Shown one piece after another: positions 6,569 to 10,650 of a stretch of DNA of 10,650 nt (positions are counted from its first letter, which is position 1; each line of letters begins with the position of its first letter). The DNA comes from an uncultured Saprospiraceae bacterium (GTDB lineage: Bacteria; Bacteroidota; Bacteroidia; Chitinophagales; Saprospiraceae): assembly GCA_938033975.1 (NCBI GenBank), contig CALHKJ010000121.1:1-10650 (forward strand). The letters run 5' to 3'. Both the position numbers and the translations under genes were made by a program. The notes beneath the pieces were generated by a model. That model was given only the letters and a program-made list of their open reading frames with translations, was not told the DNA's origin and made no database searches.

Positions 6569-7024
6569 ATGCGAGTAAAAGGAAAACATGAATTCAATAT
6601 CCCCAAACAAAGATTATGGGAATATCTCATGGATGTTGAAGTACTTGCCAAAATAACTCCAGGCATATCCAAACTTGAATCATTGGGTGAAGATCATTTT
6701 AAGACACACTCTCAAATAAAGTTAGGACCAGTCAAAAGTACTTTCACCGGTGAGATGCAGGTGACAAATAAACAAGAGCCATCTTCTTTTCAAATCAACA
6801 TGGAACAATTAAGTAAGATTGGCAATGCACATGTTGTGGTGCAAATGAATCTAGAAGATTTGGAAGAAGGCAAGTCTGCCTTAGAATTTGATGGAAAGGC
6901 AAATCTTTCCGGGGTAATTGCTCGGACAGGTCAACGTGTTTTATCGGGTGTAGCTAATGCAATCACGAAAGATGTATTCAAAGCTCTTGAAGAACACATA
7001 GAAGAGGATAACACTTTAGCATAA
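6569..7024 (+). CDS. coxG: CoxG-like SRPBCC-family protein (CO dehydrogenase subunit G family)
   Basis: The 151-aa product matches the CoxG family (START/SRPBCC fold). The N-terminal strand and helix (MRVKGKHEFNIPKQRLWEYL) and the segment 'DVEVLAKITPGISKLESLG' resemble the family's standard '...LxDPexLaxciPG' opening. IKLGPVKSTFTGEMQV is the central beta hairpin, and SGVIARTGQRVLSGVANAITKDVFKALEEHI is the long C-terminal helix. In Oligotropha-type systems CoxG has been linked to membrane attachment of the enzyme; in form II clusters its role is less clear, perhaps ligand or cofactor handling. No signal peptide or C-terminal membrane tail is visible, so it is cytoplasmic and of single-domain length. 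It is the first gene of the operon, 43 bp before the 2Fe-2S subunit gene. The ATG follows an A-rich leader (ACCCAAAA). Confidence 0.87.
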   Translation: MRVKGKHEFNIPKQRLWEYLMDVEVLAKITPGISKLESLGEDHFKTHSQIKLGPVKSTFTGEMQVTNKQEPSSFQINMEQLSKIGNAHVVVQMNLEDLEEGKSALEFDGKANLSGVIARTGQRVLSGVANAITKDVFKALEEHIEEDNTLA

Positions 7025-7067
7025 ATGAACGCGATATATAATTTTTAACCACACATAATTTTACAAA

Positions 7068-7547
7068 ATGGCAAACAAAATTTCAGTCATGGTAAATGGA
7101 AAACAATGCACAGGTGAAGTGGAAGCTAGAACCTTGCTGTCTGATTACCTGAGAGAAGATTTATCTCTTACAGGCACCCACATTGGATGCGACACAAGTA
7201 GCTGTGGAGCCTGTACTGTTCATGTAAACGGTAAGGCAATAAAATCATGCACAATGCTTGCAGTTCAAGTTGATGGATCTGAAGTAACAACTGTTGAAGG
7301 ACTATCTACAAATGGAAGCTTGCATCCCATTCAAGAAGGGTTTAAAGAAGAACATGGATTGCAGTGTGGATTTTGTACACCTGGGATGATGATGATGGCT
7401 ACTGACTTTTTAAAGTCTAACCCAAACCCAAGCGAAAAAGAAATTAGAGAGGCATTGGAAGGAAATTTCTGCAGGTGCACAGGATACCACAACATAGTGA
7501 AATCCATTCAACATGCTGCTAAGAAAATGCAAGGAGTAGAAGCTTAG
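7068..7547 (+). CDS. coxS: 2Fe-2S subunit of a molybdenum hydroxylase (CoxS-like)
   Basis: This 159-aa small subunit carries electrons between the molybdenum site and FAD in the cytoplasmic heterotrimer. Residues about 1-76 are a plant-type ferredoxin domain with cluster ligands C41, C46, C49 and C61 (GCDTSSCGACTVHVNG). Residues about 85-155 are the helical 2Fe-2S-binding domain with C100, C103, C135 and C137 (QCGFCTPGM and GNFCRCTGY). All eight ligands are present and the length is typical. Q99, just before C100, is the residue that in relatives contacts the molybdopterin cofactor. The gene sits 43 bp after coxG and 24 bp before coxL, so cotranscription is almost certain. Homologues include the XDH, quinoline oxidoreductase and nicotinate dehydrogenase small subunits, so the name marks family, not substrate. 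Confidence 0.95.
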   Translation: MANKISVMVNGKQCTGEVEARTLLSDYLREDLSLTGTHIGCDTSSCGACTVHVNGKAIKSCTMLAVQVDGSEVTTVEGLSTNGSLHPIQEGFKEEHGLQCGFCTPGMMMMATDFLKSNPNPSEKEIREALEGNFCRCTGYHNIVKSIQHAAKKMQGVEA

Positions 7548-7571
7548 AAAATCATTCAAAAATTAAAAATC

Positions 7572-9938
7572 ATGACAAAATATATTGGAAAATCTGTAAA
7601 AAGAGTTGAAGATAAACGCTTCCTTACAGGCCAGGGAAAATATACTGATGACATAAAAATGCCTGGGATGGTGTATGCTTACATCTTAAGAAGTCCTTAT
7701 GCACACGCAACAATAAATTCAATAGATGTGGAAGCAGCATCCAAAGCTGACGGAGTTGTAGCAATTTTCACAGGAAATGACATACCGGAATCAATAGCAG
7801 GAGTCCCTTGTGGATGGCAGGTTGATTTTAAAAATGGCGATACCATGAAAGAGCCTCCCCACCCTCTTTTGGTAAGAAAAAAAGTAAGGCATGTCGGAGA
7901 TGGAGTTGCAATTGTTATTGCCAACTCAAAGGCTCAAGCTAAAGATGCTTCTGAACTTGTGGATGTTGATTATGATATTCACGATGCTGTTACCGATCCA
8001 AAAGCTGCTGCTCAGGATGGTGCTCCTCTAGTTCATGAAGGAGTGCCAAACAATATGGCTTTTGATTGGGAATTAGGAAATCCAAAAGAAGAAGTTGCTG
8101 CTGCATTAGCATCAGCCACTCATGTTACAGAATTGGACTTTGTCAATCAACGTATGGTTCCTAATGCTATGGAGCCAAGAAGTGCGATTGGACATTATGA
8201 TACGGCGTATGATAAATATACACTTTATACATCAACGCAAAATCCTCATTTAACTAGACTACTCATGTGTGCATTTGTGCTTGGATTACCTGAGCACAAG
8301 GTAAGAGTAGTAGGCCCTGATGTGGGAGGTGGTTTTGGAAGTAAGATCTTTCATTATGCAGAGGAAGCTCTTGTCATTTGGTGCTCTAAGCAAATACTCA
8401 AGCCAATCAAATGGACCTGTGATCGAAGTGAAGCATTTTTAACAGATGCACATGGTAGAGATCATGTAACCAATGCTAAAATGGGATTTGATGCGGATGG
8501 AAAAATAGTAGCATTGCAAGCCCACACTTACGCAAATATGGGAGCTTACCTATCTACCTTTGCCCCAGCGGTGCCTACCTACTTGCATGGGACCTTACTC
8601 CAAGGACTCTATACAACTCCAAAAATCAATGTAGACGTTACAGCAACCTTTACCCATACAAACGCAGTTGATGCTTATAGAGGAGCCGGGCGTCCAGAAG
8701 CTACTTATCTATTAGAGCGCTTGATTGATTTAGCGGCCCTTGAGATGGATGTTGATCCTGCGGAGCTAAGATTGAAAAATTTCATTGCTCCATTTGATGG
8801 AGTTGAACAAGAGGGATATGTGACCCAAGTTGCTCTTCAGTATGATAGTGGAAATTATGCCCCAGTTCTAAACAAAGCATTAGAGATGGTTGGTTATGAA
8901 GCTTTTAGAGAAGAGCAGAAGAACTTATCAAACGGGAAACTACTCGGTATAGGTTTTTCAACCTACATTGAAGCATGTGGTATTGCACCTTCTGCTGTGG
9001 TTGGATCGCTTGGTGCAAGAGCAGGCCTCTTTGAATCTGCACAAGTGAGAGTTCAACCTACTGGAAAGGTAAGTGTGTATTCAGGATCTCACTCACATGG
9101 CCAAGGACATGAAACCACATTTGCACAAATAGTTGCAGACAGAATGGGAATTGCTTTGGAAGATGTAGAAATCATTCATGGTGATTCAGATAGTGTCGCT
9201 TTTGGAATGGGTACCTATGGTTCAAGAAGTTTGGCAGTAGGAGGAAGTGCAATTGTAAAGTCAATTGATAAGGTACTCGAAAAAGGAGCAAAAATTGCAG
9301 CTCACCTTTTGGAAGCATCTTCTGACGATTTAGAATATGAAGGAGGAAAATGGACTGTAAAAGGCACCGATAAATCTGTAGGATTTGGAGATGTTTCGCT
9401 AACAGCTTATGTCCCGCATAACTATCCAGAAGGATTAGAGCCTGGACTTGATTTTAGTAGTTTTTATGATCCTACAAATTTCACTTATCCATTTGGGGCA
9501 CATATAGCTATAGTAGAAATTGATAAAGAAACTGGCTATACCAAGCTTAAAAGATTCATTGCTGTAGATGATGTAGGCAACGTGATCAACCCTATGATCG
9601 TAGATGGTCAAATTCATGGAGGATTAGCTCAAGGGATTGGTCAAGCTATGCATGAAGGCGCAATTTACGATGATACAGGTCAATTGATAAATGGAAGTTA
9701 TATGGATTACTGTATGCCTCGTGCTGACGATTTTCCAAGCTTTGAAATTGATAGAACAGTAACACCTTGCCCTCATAATCCACTAGGAGTAAAAGGTGCT
9801 GGAGAAGCTGGAGCAATTGGATCTACTCCTGCAGTAGTAAACGCAGTGATAGATGCATTATGGAAAGGCGGACATAAGGTAAAAGATATTAAAATGCCTT
9901 TGACTCCCGAAAGAGTTTGGACCGCAATGCAAGATTAA
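7572..9938 (+). CDS. coxL: Form II CoxL-like molybdopterin-binding large subunit (xanthine oxidase family)
   Basis: This is the catalytic subunit (788 aa, normal length). An N-terminal aldehyde-oxidase/XDH a/b hammerhead domain (about 20-130; RFLTGQGKYTDDI, RSPYAHA) precedes the molybdopterin-binding domains. Cofactor motifs are intact: GGGFGSK (252-258), GQGHETT (510-516), GSRSLAVGGSA downstream, and the active-site glutamate E745 in KGAGEAGAIG. The active-site loop reads AYRGAGR (368-374). True aerobic CO dehydrogenases have AYxCSFR there, with the cysteine that binds copper; that cysteine is absent. The form II loop, together with the S-L-M gene order, argues against CO as main substrate and for hydroxylation of an aldehyde, N-heterocycle or other unknown compound using water-derived oxygen. 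There is no Tat signal, so it is cytoplasmic. It is followed after 37 bp by the FAD subunit gene. Confidence 0.95.
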   Translation: MTKYIGKSVKRVEDKRFLTGQGKYTDDIKMPGMVYAYILRSPYAHATINSIDVEAASKADGVVAIFTGNDIPESIAGVPCGWQVDFKNGDTMKEPPHPLLVRKKVRHVGDGVAIVIANSKAQAKDASELVDVDYDIHDAVTDPKAAAQDGAPLVHEGVPNNMAFDWELGNPKEEVAAALASATHVTELDFVNQRMVPNAMEPRSAIGHYDTAYDKYTLYTSTQNPHLTRLLMCAFVLGLPEHKVRVVGPDVGGGFGSKIFHYAEEALVIWCSKQILKPIKWTCDRSEAFLTDAHGRDHVTNAKMGFDADGKIVALQAHTYANMGAYLSTFAPAVPTYLHGTLLQGLYTTPKINVDVTATFTHTNAVDAYRGAGRPEATYLLERLIDLAALEMDVDPAELRLKNFIAPFDGVEQEGYVTQVALQYDSGNYAPVLNKALEMVGYEAFREEQKNLSNGKLLGIGFSTYIEACGIAPSAVVGSLGARAGLFESAQVRVQPTGKVSVYSGSHSHGQGHETTFAQIVADRMGIALEDVEIIHGDSDSVAFGMGTYGSRSLAVGGSAIVKSIDKVLEKGAKIAAHLLEASSDDLEYEGGKWTVKGTDKSVGFGDVSLTAYVPHNYPEGLEPGLDFSSFYDPTNFTYPFGAHIAIVEIDKETGYTKLKRFIAVDDVGNVINPMIVDGQIHGGLAQGIGQAMHEGAIYDDTGQLINGSYMDYCMPRADDFPSFEIDRTVTPCPHNPLGVKGAGEAGAIGSTPAVVNAVIDALWKGGHKVKDIKMPLTPERVWTAMQD

Positions 9939-9975
9939 ATTCTAGCAATTATTATTAAAAGAAAAATCACTTAAA

Positions 9976-10650
9976 ATGATACCAATTTCATTTGAATATA
10001 AAAAAGCTACCTCAGTAGATGAAGCAATTTCCTTTATGGGAAATGATGCTCAAATTCTTGGTGGCGGACAAAGTTTAATACCAACTTTAAAATTAAGATT
10101 GAATGCACCTGGAACCTTAGTAGATGTTTCAAAAATTGAAAATTTAAAAACAATTAGAGATAATGAAAACTCTATTACAGTTGGAGCAGGAGCAACACAT
10201 GCTTCCATAGCTGATGATGAAGCTCTTGCAAAACATGCTCCAATGATGGGGCAAGCTGCAAGAGAAATCGGTGATGTTCAGGTACGTAATGTAGGAACAA
10301 TTGGTGGAAGTATTGCGCATGCTGACCCAGCTGCAGACTGGCCAGCAGTTTTATTGGCAACTGATGCAAATGTGGTCATTCAAAGTAGTGCTGGAAAACG
10401 TGAAGTAGACATCGATCAATTTTTCAAAGGCTTTTATGAAACAGCATTGGAGGATGGAGAAATCATTACAGCCATCCGTATTCCAAAAATGAGCTCGAAC
10501 GCTCACTCCAGTTATGTGAAATTCAAACAACCAGCATCTCGTTTTGCTATTGTTGGAGTTGCAGCAGGCGTAGAATTAGATGGCGATACTATTAGGTCTG
10601 TGCGAATTGGAGTGACTGGAGTCGGTGAATATGCATATAGAGCTATGAAC
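9976..10650 (+). CDS. coxM: FAD-binding subunit of the molybdenum hydroxylase (CoxM-like), 3' end beyond window
   Basis: The frame opens at an ATG (MIPISFEYKKATSVDEAI) 37 bp after coxL and stays open for 225 codons to the window edge. Family members are about 265-300 aa, so the C-terminal part is missing. Both FAD pyrophosphate-binding motifs are present: LGGGQSLIPTLKLRL near residues 32-46 and RNVGTIGGSIAHADPAADWP near 105-125. These place it in the CO dehydrogenase flavoprotein / medium-subunit family. The start of the CODH flavoprotein C-terminal domain follows (KFKQPASRFAIVGVAAGV). It accepts electrons from the 2Fe-2S subunit and passes them to an acceptor, probably quinone. As the third structural gene after S and L it completes the heterotrimer. 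Maturation genes might follow outside the window. Confidence 0.94.
   Translation, partial: MIPISFEYKKATSVDEAISFMGNDAQILGGGQSLIPTLKLRLNAPGTLVDVSKIENLKTIRDNENSITVGAGATHASIADDEALAKHAPMMGQAAREIGDVQVRNVGTIGGSIAHADPAADWPAVLLATDANVVIQSSAGKREVDIDQFFKGFYETALEDGEIITAIRIPKMSSNAHSSYVKFKQPASRFAIVGVAAGVELDGDTIRSVRIGVTGVGEYAYRAMN

Noticed and set aside
7572..9938. Calling the enzyme an aerobic carbon monoxide dehydrogenase
   Set aside because: The copper-binding cysteine loop AYxCSFR of form I CoxL is replaced by AYRGAGR at 368-374, and the gene order is S-L-M, as in form II clusters.
10175..10369. 64-codon minus-strand ORF rich in His/Leu/Gln
   Set aside because: It is antisense to the FAD-subunit gene, and its composition simply mirrors the Ala/Asp/Ser-rich codons of that gene.

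Overview
The window looks like a chromosomal segment of a Bacteroidota bacterium. The DNA is AT-rich and start codons lack Shine-Dalgarno sequences, sitting instead behind A/T-rich leaders. Several proteins belong to families typical of the phylum: a secreted FG-GAP/VCBS-repeat protein with a DUF7619-like C-terminal region, a PorT-like outer-membrane barrel, and a TonB-dependent receptor with an N-terminal carboxypeptidase-regulatory-like domain. Signal peptides end in the ...Q pattern common in this phylum. I cannot name a genus.

Left part (1-3555, all minus strand): three genes for exported proteins. They are a large FG-GAP-repeat protein whose C-terminus runs off the left edge, a 229-aa outer-membrane beta-barrel protein, and a 231-aa secreted protein of unknown function. 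The last appears to be built from two related beta-rich domains joined by a Cys/Gly-rich linker. A strong intrinsic terminator separates the second and third genes and almost touches the start codon of the barrel gene.

Middle (3556-3997): a 442-bp divergent intergenic region. It holds an array of 25-bp units with a conserved CTGGGGAC junction and a variable centre, followed directly by three 14-bp A/T-rich units. A doubtful minus-strand ORF and a weak candidate promoter for the next gene lie between the repeats and that gene.

Right part (3998-10650, all plus strand): a 781-aa TonB-dependent receptor, a likely terminator, then a tightly spaced operon coxG-like / coxS-like / coxL-like / coxM-like, the last cut by the right edge. 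The three enzyme genes encode the 2Fe-2S, molybdopterin and FAD subunits of a xanthine-oxidase-family molybdenum hydroxylase. The large subunit carries AYRGAGR where genuine aerobic CO dehydrogenases (form I) carry AYxCSFR, and the gene order is S-L-M rather than M-S-L. Both point to a form II enzyme whose substrate cannot be read from sequence. The CoxG-like protein is expected to help in maturation or membrane attachment. No clearly new defence or mobile system is visible. The least explained items are the repeat array and the two-domain secreted protein.
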